Source of the DNA: Pseudoduganella aquatica
GTDB taxonomy: Bacteria > Pseudomonadota > Gammaproteobacteria > Burkholderiales > Burkholderiaceae_D
Assembly: GCF_009857595.1 (NCBI RefSeq)
Contig: NZ_WWCU01000001.1
Span: 352,495-416,494, forward strand
Reading direction: 5' to 3'
Length of the DNA stretch: 64,000 bases
Both the position numbers and the translations under genes were made by a program. The notes beneath the pieces were generated by a model that saw nothing but the letters and a program-made list of their open reading frames with translations, was not told the DNA's origin and made no database searches. The stretch's first letter is position 1, and every line of letters begins with the position of its first letter. Of the stretch, positions 28,825 to 37,310 are shown one piece after another.

Positions 28825-29901
28825 CTACACGGAGCGCGTCCTCCCGCGTAAGCGGTAAAGCAGGCCCAGGCCGGCCAGCAGCATCAGCCCGGCGCCCGGC
28901 TCGGGGACCGGGCTGAGCAGCATGCCGAAGCAGCCCTGGCCCGCTCCGCAGGCGGTGCCGGTGATCTGGCCGCTGTCGTTGATGTCGTACACCGCGCTCA
29001 CGTAAAAGCCGCTATTGGCTGGCAGCAGGCTGTTCAGGTTGTAGGTGACGCCCTCGCTGACCAGGAAGCTGAAGCTGCCGTTGCCTATCACCTGGCCCGC
29101 ATTGTTGACGGCCATGGCCCAGCTGTTCAGGCCGGGCGCGAAGGTGCCCAGGGGCTGCATCACGCCGTCCTGGTAAATAATGGCGCGGTAGTGTGCGGCC
29201 GAACCCTCGCCCACCTCGTCGGAGCCGACCACCACGCCGGCGTCGTTGATGTCGTTGGCGTTGATATAGCGGCCGTCGCTGAGGGCGCCCAAGTCCACCA
29301 TGCCGCTGCCGTCGTGGCGGAACAGGTGGAAGTCGCCGTTGGCCACTTGCGCCGAGCCCGCCACCACGCCGGCCTCGTTCATGCCGCCGACGTAGCTGTG
29401 GGTGCCGCCCAGCGCGCCCAGCAGCGTGGTGACGCCGTTGAACGAGGTGTAGGCATAGCCTTCGCTGTTGATGTACTGGGTGCCCGCCACCTTGCCTGCA
29501 TTGTTGATGCCGCTCAGGTAGTTGTATTTGTCCAGCGGCGCGATCGGCGCCGGCACCATGGTGGTGGCGCCGCTGGCGTACACGGCCGGCCGCGCCAGGT
29601 AGCTTTCGGGGCTGAAGTCGATGACCTCGCCGGCGATCTTGCCGTCGGCGCTGATGGCGCCCACGCGGTTGATGGGCGTGTCCAGCATGGTGTAGGCGCC
29701 TTCCTTCCACAGATAGCTGCGCAGCGTATTGTCGACGGGGTCCTGCAGCACGCCCACCACCAGGCCGTCGTTGTTGATGCGGGTGGTGCTGGTGTTGCCG
29801 CTGCCGAGCAGGGTGAATTTGTAGTGCGGCGCGGCGGCCAGCGCGGGCGCGGACAGCATGGGGCAAAGCAATAGCAGCAGCAATCTTTTTGATAGTTGCA
29901 T
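28825..29901 (-). CDS. HAF-repeat-like exported protein with PEP-CTERM anchor
   Basis: A 358-residue protein with a signal peptide (MQLSKRLLLLLLCPMLS, then APALA) and repeated 'INNDGLVVG', 'INNAGKVAG', 'MNEAGVVAG', 'INDAGVVVG', 'VNNAGQVIG' and 'INDSGQITG' motifs, which is the HAF-repeat pattern. The C-terminus has the PEP-CTERM sorting signal: VPEPG, a hydrophobic helix and a basic RLRGRTR tail. It is therefore probably processed by an exosortase and delivered outside the inner membrane. No exosortase gene is in the window. It is divergent from the MFS transporter gene. Confidence 0.88.
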   Translation of the reverse strand: MQLSKRLLLLLLCPMLSAPALAAAPHYKFTLLGSGNTSTTRINNDGLVVGVLQDPVDNTLRSYLWKEGAYTMLDTPINRVGAISADGKIAGEVIDFSPESYLARPAVYASGATTMVPAPIAPLDKYNYLSGINNAGKVAGTQYINSEGYAYTSFNGVTTLLGALGGTHSYVGGMNEAGVVAGSAQVANGDFHLFRHDGSGMVDLGALSDGRYINANDINDAGVVVGSDEVGEGSAAHYRAIIYQDGVMQPLGTFAPGLNSWAMAVNNAGQVIGNGSFSFLVSEGVTYNLNSLLPANSGFYVSAVYDINDSGQITGTACGAGQGCFGMLLSPVPEPGAGLMLLAGLGLLYRLRGRTRSV

Positions 29902-30037
29902 GGTCAGCCTCGTAGCGGATGGAGTTGGCGCCGGACGGACGTCCGGCATGCCGATGCTAGACCGGAAGCAGGCACAACAGCGCCACGCTGACTTGCTGCA
30001 ATATCGCGAAATGGCCCGCAGTATGCAATCATTGCTC

Positions 30038-31312
30038 ATGGATAAAATCAACCCCGACACCCTGTACGGCAAGATCAGCCGCCGCCTGATCCCCTTCCTG
30101 TTCCTGTGCTACGTGGCCGCCTACCTGGACCGCGTGAACGTCGGCTTCGCCAAGCTGGGCATGCAGGCCGACCTGCAGTATTCGGACACCGTGTACGGCC
30201 TGGGCGCCGGCATCTTCTTCATCGGCTACTTCCTGTTCGAGGTGCCGTCCAACCTGCTGATGGCGAAGGTGGGCGCGCGCATCTGGATCGCCCGCATCAT
30301 GGTCAGCTGGGGCCTGATCTCGGCCGCGCTGATGTTCGCCGCCACGCCGGCCAGCTTCTACGTGCTGCGCTTCCTGCTGGGCGTGGCGGAGGCCGGCTTC
30401 TTCCCCGGCATCATCCTCTACCTGACCTACTGGTATCCGGCCGGCCGCCGTGCCCGCATCGTGGCGCTGTTCATGAGCGGGGTGGCGGTGGCGGGCGTGG
30501 TGGGCGGGCCGCTGTCGGGCTGGATCATGCGCGCCTTCGACGGCGACCTCGGCCTGAAAGGCTGGCAGTGGCTGTTCCTGCTCGAAGGCGTGCCCTCGGT
30601 GCTGCTGGGCGTGTGGACGCTGTTCTACCTGGACGACGGCATCCGCGGCGCGCGCTGGCTCAGCGAAGGCGAGAAGCAATACCTGGAAGCGGCCGTCGCG
30701 GCGGACGGCGGCGAACGGCAGCACTTGCCGCTGCGCCGGCTGTTCGCCAGCGGCGCCGTGTGGCTGCTGGCGCTGGTGTACTTTCTGTTCGTGATGGGCT
30801 TGTACGGCGTGAGCTTCTGGCTGCCGCAGCTGGTGCGCAACACCGGCGTGCAGGACGTGTTCCAGATCGGCCTGCTCACCGCCGTCCCCTATGGCGTGGC
30901 GGCGGTGGCCATGGTGCTGGCCGCGCGCCATTCGGACCGCAGCGGCGAGCGCCGCCGGCACGCCGCCATCGCCGCCTTCCTGGGCGCGGCCGGTCTGGCG
31001 CTGTGCACCTGGTACGGCCACGACACGCTGCCGGCCCTGCTGGCGCTGAGCCTGGCCACGGCCGGCATCCTGAGCACCTTCCCCATTTTCTGGAGCCTGC
31101 CCACCGGCATGCTGGGCGGCGCGGCGGCGGCGGCCGGCATTGCGCTGATCAACTCGGTGGGCAACCTGGCCGGCTTCGCCAGCCCCTACCTGGTGGGCGC
31201 GGTGAAGGACGCCACCGGCAGCCCCGCCATCGGCATCTACCTGGTGGCCGCCAGCCTGGCGGCGGGCGGCGTGCTGGTGCTGGCCTGCGTGCGGCGCCCG
31301 TCACGAATCTAG
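30038..31312 (+). CDS. MFS transporter, anion:cation symporter family
   Basis: A 424-residue transporter with 12 hydrophobic segments. Early sequence 'RRLIPFLFLCYVAAYLDRVNVGFAKLGM' and 'FFIGYFLFEVPSNLLM' and the middle 'YWYPAGRRARIVALFM' are typical of the ACS family, which takes up organic anions such as phthalate, 4-hydroxyphenylacetate or tartrate. The substrate cannot be told from sequence. Start choice is uncertain: ATG 30038 (MDKINPDTL), 30023 and 30011 are all in frame and none has a clear ribosome-binding site. Confidence 0.88.
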   Translation: MDKINPDTLYGKISRRLIPFLFLCYVAAYLDRVNVGFAKLGMQADLQYSDTVYGLGAGIFFIGYFLFEVPSNLLMAKVGARIWIARIMVSWGLISAALMFAATPASFYVLRFLLGVAEAGFFPGIILYLTYWYPAGRRARIVALFMSGVAVAGVVGGPLSGWIMRAFDGDLGLKGWQWLFLLEGVPSVLLGVWTLFYLDDGIRGARWLSEGEKQYLEAAVAADGGERQHLPLRRLFASGAVWLLALVYFLFVMGLYGVSFWLPQLVRNTGVQDVFQIGLLTAVPYGVAAVAMVLAARHSDRSGERRRHAAIAAFLGAAGLALCTWYGHDTLPALLALSLATAGILSTFPIFWSLPTGMLGGAAAAAGIALINSVGNLAGFASPYLVGAVKDATGSPAIGIYLVAASLAAGGVLVLACVRRPSRI

Positions 31313-31322
31313 TGCATTTGCC

Positions 31323-31781
31323 TTACTTGCGGCTGGTCTGCCGCTTTTCATCGTGGTACTGCCACAGCACGTTGATGATCTTCCATTCGCTGCGCTGGTT
31401 CTTGTACAGGTGCATATAGTCTATCCACTCGTCGGCGGTCAGCTTCACGGTGGCGACCCGCTTGTCGATGTCCAGGATCTTGATTTCCACGCGTGGCGGC
31501 TGCGGGAATTTATTGCCGTCCTTGTTAAAGGTCCTGGCCACTTTCAGCATGGTCGCATAGTCCGTCTGCATGACGAATTCCGTCCCGTCCGCCGCCTGCC
31601 AGTAGGTGCGCTTGGCCAGCTGCTCGTCCAGGCCGCGCGCCATCAACGCCGGGTCCGCCTTGTGCTGCGATTCGATATAGTCCAGCACCGCTCGTTCTAC
31701 CGCCTGCCGGTCCGCCGTATCGGCGGCGCGGGAAAGGAAGGGCAGCAGCGCCAGGGTCAGTAACAGCAGAGTACGTTTCAT
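31323..31781 (-). CDS. small exported protein, possibly NTF2-like
   Basis: A 152-residue protein with a signal peptide (MKRTLLLLTLALLPFLSRA, cleavage before ADTAD). The mature part has an N-terminal helix 'ADRQAVERAVLDYIES', then strands ending 'VKLTADEWIDYMHLYKN' and 'WKIINVLWQY', the pattern of small NTF2-like (lumazine-binding-like) proteins. I cannot name a substrate. It converges on the MFS gene and is divergent from dinB. The start at 31781 has a weak AAAGGG site about 10 bases upstream. Confidence 0.7.
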   Translation of the reverse strand: MKRTLLLLTLALLPFLSRAADTADRQAVERAVLDYIESQHKADPALMARGLDEQLAKRTYWQAADGTEFVMQTDYATMLKVARTFNKDGNKFPQPPRVEIKILDIDKRVATVKLTADEWIDYMHLYKNQRSEWKIINVLWQYHDEKRQTSRK

Positions 31782-31859
31782 GTGGTCCAGCCCTTTTGGA
31801 AAGTTGGCAAGAGAACCCCATGAGAACACGAACCCGGCCGCTGTGGCAATGGCGCTGGA

Positions 31860-31879
31860 TACTGTATATAATTACAGTA
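31860..31879 (+). promoter_or_regulatory. LexA box of dinB
   Basis: TACTGTATATAATTACAGTA has the exact CTGT-N8-ACAG core of the LexA consensus. It lies 24 bases before the chosen dinB start. Confidence 0.88.
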
Positions 31880-31903
31880 TCGTTATATCTGTCCCGTTCC
31901 GCC

Positions 31904-33070
31904 ATGGCCGAAACGCGCCGCATTGCCCACCTCGACATGGACGCCTTCTACGCGTCCGTGGAGCTGCTGCGCTATCCGGAACTGCGCGGACAGGCCGTGG
32001 TGATAGGCGGCGGCGCGCGCCACCAGCCGGTGCTATTGCCGGACGGCACGCGCCAGTTTTCGCGCCTGCGCGACTACGTGGGCCGTGGCGTGGTCACCAC
32101 CTCCACCTACGAGGCGCGCGCGCTGGGCGTGTTTTCCGCCATGGGCACCATGAAGGCGGCCGCGCTGGCGCCGGACGCGGTGCTGCTGCCGACCGACTTC
32201 GATTCCTACCGCCGCCTGTCGCGCCTGTTCAAGGCCGCCGTGGCCGAGATCGCGCCCCATATCGAAGATCGCGGCATCGATGAAATCTACATCGACCTGA
32301 GCGAGCACCCGGAGGAGACGCGCGCGCTGGCGCTGCGCATCAAGCAGGCGGTGCGCGACGCCACCGGGCTGTCCTGCTCGATCGGCGTGGCGCCCAACAA
32401 GCTGCTGGCCAAGATCTGCTCCGAACTGGACAAGCCGGACGGGGTGACCATCGTGTCGTACGAGGACATCCCCAGCCGGGTCTGGCCGCTGGCGGTGCGC
32501 AAGGTAAACGGCATCGGCCCCAAGGCGGACGCCAAGCTGGCCGCGCTCGGCATCACCACGGTGGGCCAGGTGGCCGCCGCCGACGAGGCGCTGCTGCAGG
32601 AGCACTTCGGCCTGAACTACGCCAGCTGGCTCAAGCGCGTGGCGCACGGGCAGGACGAGCGCGCCGTGGTCACCAGCCACGAGCCCAAGTCCATCAGCCG
32701 CGAAACCACCTTCGAGCGCGACCTGCACGCGAAGCACGACCGGGTGGCGCTGTCGGAAATCTTCACCCGGCTGTGCCAGCGCCTGGGCGAGGACCTGGCG
32801 CGCAAGCGCTACGTGGGCCGCACGGTGGGCATCAAGCTGCGCTATTCGGATTTCAGCCGCGCCACGCGCGACGTGACGCTGCCGCTGCCCACGGCCGACG
32901 CGGCCGCCATCCGGCGCGCCGCCGGGGAATGCCTGCGGCGGGTGCCGCTGGACCAGCGCCTGCGCCTGCTGGGGGTGAAAATCAGCGCGCTGTCCAGCAT
33001 GGACGACCCCGGACTGGACCTATCCGCAACACCCCGGCCCAGGCAGGGCGAACTTTTCGCGGACCTGTAA
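31904..33070 (+). CDS. dinB: DNA polymerase IV (Y-family)
   Basis: A 388-residue translesion polymerase. The catalytic motifs are visible: 'AHLDMDAFYASVE' (first metal ligands), 'YEARALGVFSAMGTMKA', 'IDEIYIDLSE' (DE pair), 'GVAPNKLLAKICSELDKPDG', the helix-hairpin-helix 'VNGIGPKADAKLAALGI' and the little-finger 'ISRETTFERDL'. The C-terminus ends QGELFADL, which resembles a beta-clamp binding motif (Q..LF). A LexA box just upstream supports SOS induction. ATG 31904 was chosen; the upstream in-frame extension runs through the LexA box. Confidence 0.95.
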   Translation: MAETRRIAHLDMDAFYASVELLRYPELRGQAVVIGGGARHQPVLLPDGTRQFSRLRDYVGRGVVTTSTYEARALGVFSAMGTMKAAALAPDAVLLPTDFDSYRRLSRLFKAAVAEIAPHIEDRGIDEIYIDLSEHPEETRALALRIKQAVRDATGLSCSIGVAPNKLLAKICSELDKPDGVTIVSYEDIPSRVWPLAVRKVNGIGPKADAKLAALGITTVGQVAAADEALLQEHFGLNYASWLKRVAHGQDERAVVTSHEPKSISRETTFERDLHAKHDRVALSEIFTRLCQRLGEDLARKRYVGRTVGIKLRYSDFSRATRDVTLPLPTADAAAIRRAAGECLRRVPLDQRLRLLGVKISALSSMDDPGLDLSATPRPRQGELFADL

Positions 33071-33128
33071 CGCGCGCGTGTAAAATGTCGTTCCCCCAGA
33101 ATTTAGTTGAACAAAGGCAAACTCAAAT

Positions 33129-34025
33129 ATGTGGTTCAAGAATCTGCAAATCTACCGTCTGCCCGCGCCCTGGGCATTTACTCCTGAACAACTCGAAGCA
33201 GCGCTGAGCACCAACGCTTTTTCGCCGGCCAGCAGCAATGAATTGCTGCGCCAGGGCTGGGACAAGCCGCGCCCGAACGGCGGCCTGGTGCACGTGGTGA
33301 ACAATCAGATGCTGATCCTGCTGGGCACCGAGAAAAAGCTGCTGCCGGCCACCGTGATCAACCAGGTGGCCAAGGCCCGCGCCGCCGAGATGGAAGAAGC
33401 GCAAGGTTTCGCTCCCGGCAAGAAAGCCATGAAAGAACTGAAGGAACGCGTGGCCGACGAGCTGCTGCCGCGCGCCTTCTCGATCCGCGGCAATGTATGG
33501 ACCTGGATCGACCCGGTCAACGGCTGGCTGGTGGTGGACGCCGCCAGCCCGGCCAAGGCCGACGAAGTGATCAAGCTGCTGCTGAAGGCGGTCGACCGCA
33601 TGCCGCTGGAAAGCCTGCGCGTGCAGCGCTCGCCGGTGGGCGTGATGACCGAATGGCTGCAGGCCGACGATTCCCCGTCCGGCTTCACGGTCGACATGGA
33701 CACCGAGCTGCGCGCCACCGGCGAGAGCAAGGCCGCCGTGCGCTACGTGCGCCACACGCTGGAAGCGGACGAAGTGCGCCGCCACATCGCCGCCGGCAAG
33801 CAGTGCACCCGCCTGGCCATGACCTGGGAAAGCAAGATCTCCTTCACGCTGACCGAGTCGCTGGCGCTGAAAGGCATCAAGCCGCTGGACGTGCTGAAGG
33901 AAACCGAATCGAGCACCCGCAACGACGACGAGCGCTTCGACGGCGACTTCATGCTGATGACCGGCGAGCTGAGCAAGATGATGGCCGACGTGGTCGAAGC
34001 CCTGGGCGGCGAAGCGAAAGCCTGA
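33129..34025 (+). CDS. rdgC: recombination-associated protein RdgC
   Basis: A 298-residue RdgC. It starts '[11 protein letters not shown]', the standard family N-terminus, and includes '[22 protein letters not shown]' and '[21 protein letters not shown]'. RdgC forms a ring dimer that binds DNA and limits RecA, and is associated with replication repair. It follows dinB by 58 bases on the same strand, which fits a repair theme, but has its own probable -10 (TAAAAT near 33080). It ends at a strong bidirectional terminator. Confidence 0.96.
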   Translation: MWFKNLQIYRLPAPWAFTPEQLEAALSTNAFSPASSNELLRQGWDKPRPNGGLVHVVNNQMLILLGTEKKLLPATVINQVAKARAAEMEEAQGFAPGKKAMKELKERVADELLPRAFSIRGNVWTWIDPVNGWLVVDAASPAKADEVIKLLLKAVDRMPLESLRVQRSPVGVMTEWLQADDSPSGFTVDMDTELRATGESKAAVRYVRHTLEADEVRRHIAAGKQCTRLAMTWESKISFTLTESLALKGIKPLDVLKETESSTRNDDERFDGDFMLMTGELSKMMADVVEALGGEAKA

Positions 34026-34040
34026 TGTCCCATCGGGAAT

Positions 34041-34080
34041 AAAAAACCCCGCCCGGTTTGCGCCGGGCGGGGTTTTTTTT
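34041..34080. terminator. bidirectional terminator between rdgC and the methyltransferase gene
   Basis: AAAAAACCCCGCCCGG, a TTTGCG loop and CCGGGCGGGGTTTTTTTT form a stem of at least 10 GC-rich pairs flanked by A and T tracts, so it can act in both directions. Confidence 0.9.
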
Positions 34081-34093
34081 ACTTGGCCGTGCT

Positions 34094-35629
34094 TCAGGCG
34101 GCGATGCCCAGGGCTTTCAGGAGGGGCAGGACTTGCTCGGCAAAGATGCCGGCCAAGCGTTGCAATTCGGCCTGCTGCGCTTCGCTGTCGAGCGCTTTGC
34201 CTTCCTTCTGAAGACGCTGGCTCTGGCTATCGAGGATGTCGGCCACGAATGCCGCCCAGTCGGCTGGCTGACGCTTGCCCTGCATCTGAGCCAGCAGGAA
34301 CAGCTGGTTGAAGCGGTCCAGCTGCATGCCGCTGCCGGTCACCGGCGAGGCCAGGTAGTTTACCTCCGTGCCGGTCCGGGCGAGCTGGCACAAGTGGCGG
34401 TTCAGGCGCTCCGTCTGCGGCCGTGCGCCGGCGATGGCATGGTCGTCCTGGACTGCGGCCAGGCTGCCGGCGCCGGTCAGGATGAACACTGCCTGAATGA
34501 CTTGCGCCGACGCCAGCCCCTGCGGCCGGCAAGCCGCCTCGATCTCGGCGATGCTGCGGTGCTGGTGGTCGGCCAGGAAGTCGAGCACCGGCTTGTACAC
34601 CGCCTCCTGCAAGGTGACGTCGCCCAGCGGGCTGGCCAGCGTCAGTTCGACCTTGCTGCGCGGCAGCGCCAGAACGACTTTTTGCTTGCGCAACAGATCC
34701 TGCTGCGCCGCCGGCGATAGCTGGCGCGGTCCGCGCACCCAGTAGTCCTTGCGGAACTGCTGATTGACCATGAAGTCGCGCACGGTCTGGCGGAACATTG
34801 CGTCCGGTATCTCGGCCAGCAGGGCCTGCTGCTCGGCGCTCAGGTTGACCACGTCGATGTGGTCCAGGTAATGCGCGGAGCAGGCGAAGCTGAGCTTGGC
34901 ATCGGCCAATTGGTCGGCCATGGCCGCGAAGGACATCGGCACCCAGTCGCGGTTGAAGTATTCGTGCGCCAGATAGTTGCGGTTCATGCCTTTCATCCGC
35001 TCGATCCGCGCGCTGACGCCCGGGTTGGCGGTGATAAAGCCCGGCTTGGTGGCAAACAGTTTTTCGACGAAGGCCAGCGATTCGTCGATGCGCGGCACGA
35101 TGCCCTTGCCGGGCGTGGCCATCACCTGGCTGTGCTCGGTGAGCAGGTCGCGCACCGGCGCCATCGCGGCCCAGCCCGGCTGGGTGTTGTAGCTGATGTA
35201 GAGCACGCCGCCCGGCTTCAGCTTGCGGCGCACAAAGTCGACGATGACGGCGCGGTTGGCGTCCGAGATCCAGCTCCAGATGCCGTGCAGGCCGATAAAG
35301 TCGAAATCGGGCAGGCCGGGGCGGCTACAGAATTCCTCGAAGGCCTGGTCGTGCAGCTGGGCGTGGGCGTCGGAGGCGGTGGCCAGTTCCTGGGCGAAGG
35401 CGGCCTGGGATGGGTTGAAGTCGGTCCCGTGCCATTCCGTGACGGAGGCGGCGGCATGCATGTTGACGCTGATGCCCTGGCCGAAGCCCAGTTCGCAGGC
35501 GGTGCCCACTTCCGGGCAGGCCAGGCCGGCGTGCAGGAAGGCCAGCTTGATGCGCAGCGGATTCAGTTCAGGGTAGAGGCCATAGGTGTAACCGATATCG
35601 GCTACATAGCCGGCGGACCATTCAGACAT
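34094..35629 (-). CDS. SAM-dependent methyltransferase with methyltransferase regulatory domain
   Basis: A 511-residue protein. The N-terminal class I methyltransferase domain contains 'CELGFGQGISVNMHAAA' (motif I, G.G.G), 'GTDFNPSQAAFAQEL' and 'FDFIGLHGIWSWI'. The middle holds the methyltransferase regulatory domain ('YLAHEYFNRDWVPMSFAAMA'), followed by a C-terminal helical extension. Such proteins are often found near polysaccharide or glycan genes, but none is adjacent here. The start 35629 (MSEWSAGYVAD) follows AGGAGCCCG. The target is unknown. Confidence 0.8.
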   Translation of the reverse strand: MSEWSAGYVADIGYTYGLYPELNPLRIKLAFLHAGLACPEVGTACELGFGQGISVNMHAAASVTEWHGTDFNPSQAAFAQELATASDAHAQLHDQAFEEFCSRPGLPDFDFIGLHGIWSWISDANRAVIVDFVRRKLKPGGVLYISYNTQPGWAAMAPVRDLLTEHSQVMATPGKGIVPRIDESLAFVEKLFATKPGFITANPGVSARIERMKGMNRNYLAHEYFNRDWVPMSFAAMADQLADAKLSFACSAHYLDHIDVVNLSAEQQALLAEIPDAMFRQTVRDFMVNQQFRKDYWVRGPRQLSPAAQQDLLRKQKVVLALPRSKVELTLASPLGDVTLQEAVYKPVLDFLADHQHRSIAEIEAACRPQGLASAQVIQAVFILTGAGSLAAVQDDHAIAGARPQTERLNRHLCQLARTGTEVNYLASPVTGSGMQLDRFNQLFLLAQMQGKRQPADWAAFVADILDSQSQRLQKEGKALDSEAQQAELQRLAGIFAEQVLPLLKALGIAA

Positions 35630-35663
35630 TCGGGCTCCTGGGTGATAGGGTAGATGGGGTATT

Positions 35664-36149
35664 TTACAGAGGCTGGAACACGCCGGCGGCACGGTTCTTC
35701 TGCACATTGTCCCAGCTGAAGATGCGGCCGTTCATGGCCACGTAGACGCCGGCCGGCAGGGTCTGCGCCACGCCGCAGGCGAAGCCGAGGTTGAACAGCG
35801 CGTCCGAGTTGGCGATCTCGTAGGGGATCATGGCGCCGGTCAGCACGATGGTCTGGTCCAGCGCGGCGGCGCCCAGCACGGCGGCGGTTTCCTTCATGGT
35901 GTCGGTGCCGTGCACGATGACGATGGCTTTTTCGGCGGCGGCGCGGCAGGACGCCAGCACGCGCTCGCGGTCGGCGTCCTGCATGTCGAGCGAGTCGAGC
36001 AGGGGCAGCTGCTCCAGGGTGGCGCCTATGGTCATGCGCGAGCGGGCGATGGCTTGCGGCAGGTGGCTGTCGGCGAAGGCCAGGGTGCCGTTCAGTTCGT
36101 TGTAATGCTTGTCGAAGGTGCCGCCGGTGGCGATGATGCGCAGGGTCAT
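35664..36149 (-). CDS. single-domain asparaginase-like protein
   Basis: A 161-residue protein homologous to the N-terminal domain of L-asparaginases. It contains 'IIATGGTFDKHYNEL', where the threonine of TGGTF would be the nucleophile, and 'IVIVHGTDTMKETA', corresponding to the second active-site triad (GTDT). The C-terminal domain of classic asparaginases is missing, as in other short bacterial members, so activity is not certain. The start 36149 (MTLRIIATGG) follows a weak site. It ends 35 bases before the methyltransferase start, so both may be co-transcribed. Confidence 0.82.
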   Translation of the reverse strand: MTLRIIATGGTFDKHYNELNGTLAFADSHLPQAIARSRMTIGATLEQLPLLDSLDMQDADRERVLASCRAAAEKAIVIVHGTDTMKETAAVLGAAALDQTIVLTGAMIPYEIANSDALFNLGFACGVAQTLPAGVYVAMNGRIFSWDNVQKNRAAGVFQPL

Positions 36150-36314
36150 GATGGAATCCGGTAAAGTGGGGAAGGCGTAAGCAGTGGAAAAAACAGCAGA
36201 AAAACGCCGAAACAGCGCATGATAACGTGTCGCGCGCGCGGAAGGAATGGACACACTCATCTGGAAACTTCGGCATACTGCTACTACACTGGTTTCTTTT
36301 GCCCGGCCCCCAAG

Positions 36315-37067
36315 ATGAAAGCGCTCGCTCCCGGTACTGTGATTTTCCACCGCCATCGCGGCTATGGCGTGATAACGGCCGTCAATTTGCTGACCGGCTG
36401 GATCGCGGCGCGCTTTGGCAGCGAGTCGCGCACGCTGGACCTGAACCTGTCCACCGACGAAGTGCAGTTCGCCGATGGCGAAGCGATCCTGTTCCGGCGC
36501 GCGCCGCCGGACCGCATGCCGCATGCGCGGCTGATGGCGATGGTGCGCGAGCTGCACCGGGCCGGCTATCAGAAGCTGTACCTGTACGCCTGGCCCAAGC
36601 CGTCCGGGCTGCACTGGCGCTGGCATTTGTTCACCGGCCAGCGCGACTGGATGCAGCGTTCCTGGCGCGAAGGCTGGTATGGCTCGGGCGCCGACTACAA
36701 CGTCAACCCGGTGATGGGCTGGGGCGACATGCCGGGCGCCGGGACGGGCGAGCTGATCGACGCGCTGGCGCGCTTCGATCCGCAAGGGCTGGCGCAGGCG
36801 CTGGGCCGGGACGAGGACCACACGGCCTGGTTCGAGCAGGTCTGCGAGCAGTTGCTGCCCGGCTATATGTACAGCCTGGACATGGCGCGTCCGGACGGCG
36901 GCCCGCTGACGGCGATGCCGCCGGTGCCGGTGATCCCGGTGCGCGCCACGCTGCCCCCGTACAGCGGTCCCGACATCGCCTGGCCACCCGGCTGGGCCGG
37001 CCTATGGAGCAAAGTCCACGCCCCGCCCACGCCCCGTCCCAACTTCACCGGCATCCCCGAACTCTGA
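36315..37067 (+). CDS. hypothetical protein with Tudor/CarD-like N-terminus
   Basis: A 250-residue protein that I do not recognise as a named family. The first 50 residues ('GTVIFHRHRGYGVITAVN', then 'RTLDLNLSTDEV') resemble the small beta-barrel (Tudor/CarD-like) found at the end of UvrD and in CarD; this is inference. The middle is rich in tryptophan, tyrosine and histidine ('LHWRWHLFTGQRDWMQRSWRE') and the C-terminus is proline-rich. No signal peptide or membrane helix is seen. It is divergent from the asparaginase gene. ATG 36315 is chosen (MKALAPGTV); the upstream in-frame extension is atypical. Confidence 0.68.
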   Translation: MKALAPGTVIFHRHRGYGVITAVNLLTGWIAARFGSESRTLDLNLSTDEVQFADGEAILFRRAPPDRMPHARLMAMVRELHRAGYQKLYLYAWPKPSGLHWRWHLFTGQRDWMQRSWREGWYGSGADYNVNPVMGWGDMPGAGTGELIDALARFDPQGLAQALGRDEDHTAWFEQVCEQLLPGYMYSLDMARPDGGPLTAMPPVPVIPVRATLPPYSGPDIAWPPGWAGLWSKVHAPPTPRPNFTGIPEL

Positions 37068-37095
37068 CACGCCGCAGACTCCCCCTACAAGCAGC

Positions 37096-37310
37096 CTGAG
37101 CCGCATTTTCCTTCCCCCGGGGTCTGACCCCGAAGGCATCAAATTGCGGCTCAGCCCGCTTTGCTCCCCGTAGATTTGCGGGGCCGGGTCAGTGTTTGGA
37201 ATTTGCCGGCAGCGCAGACTCCGGCGTATTCCGGACTTTTCCCACAGACGACCTGAGCCGCATTTTCTGACATTCGGGGTCTGACCCCGAACTGGGGAAG
37301 TGCGGCTCAG
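37096..37310. repeat. two copies of a CTGAGCCGCA...TGCGGCTCAG cassette around GGGGTCTGACCCC
   Basis: Copy 1 is 37096-37154 and copy 2 is 37253-37310. Each has outer arms CTGAGCCGCA and TGCGGCTCAG and an inner 13-base palindrome GGGGTCTGACCCC (37119-37131 and 37276-37288). The phrase CGCAGACTCC precedes each copy at a different distance. The right end of copy 2 supplies the stop codon of the dehydrogenase gene (TGA read on the minus strand at 37309-37307). The inner motif is related to the hairpin after ahpF. Confidence 0.8.
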
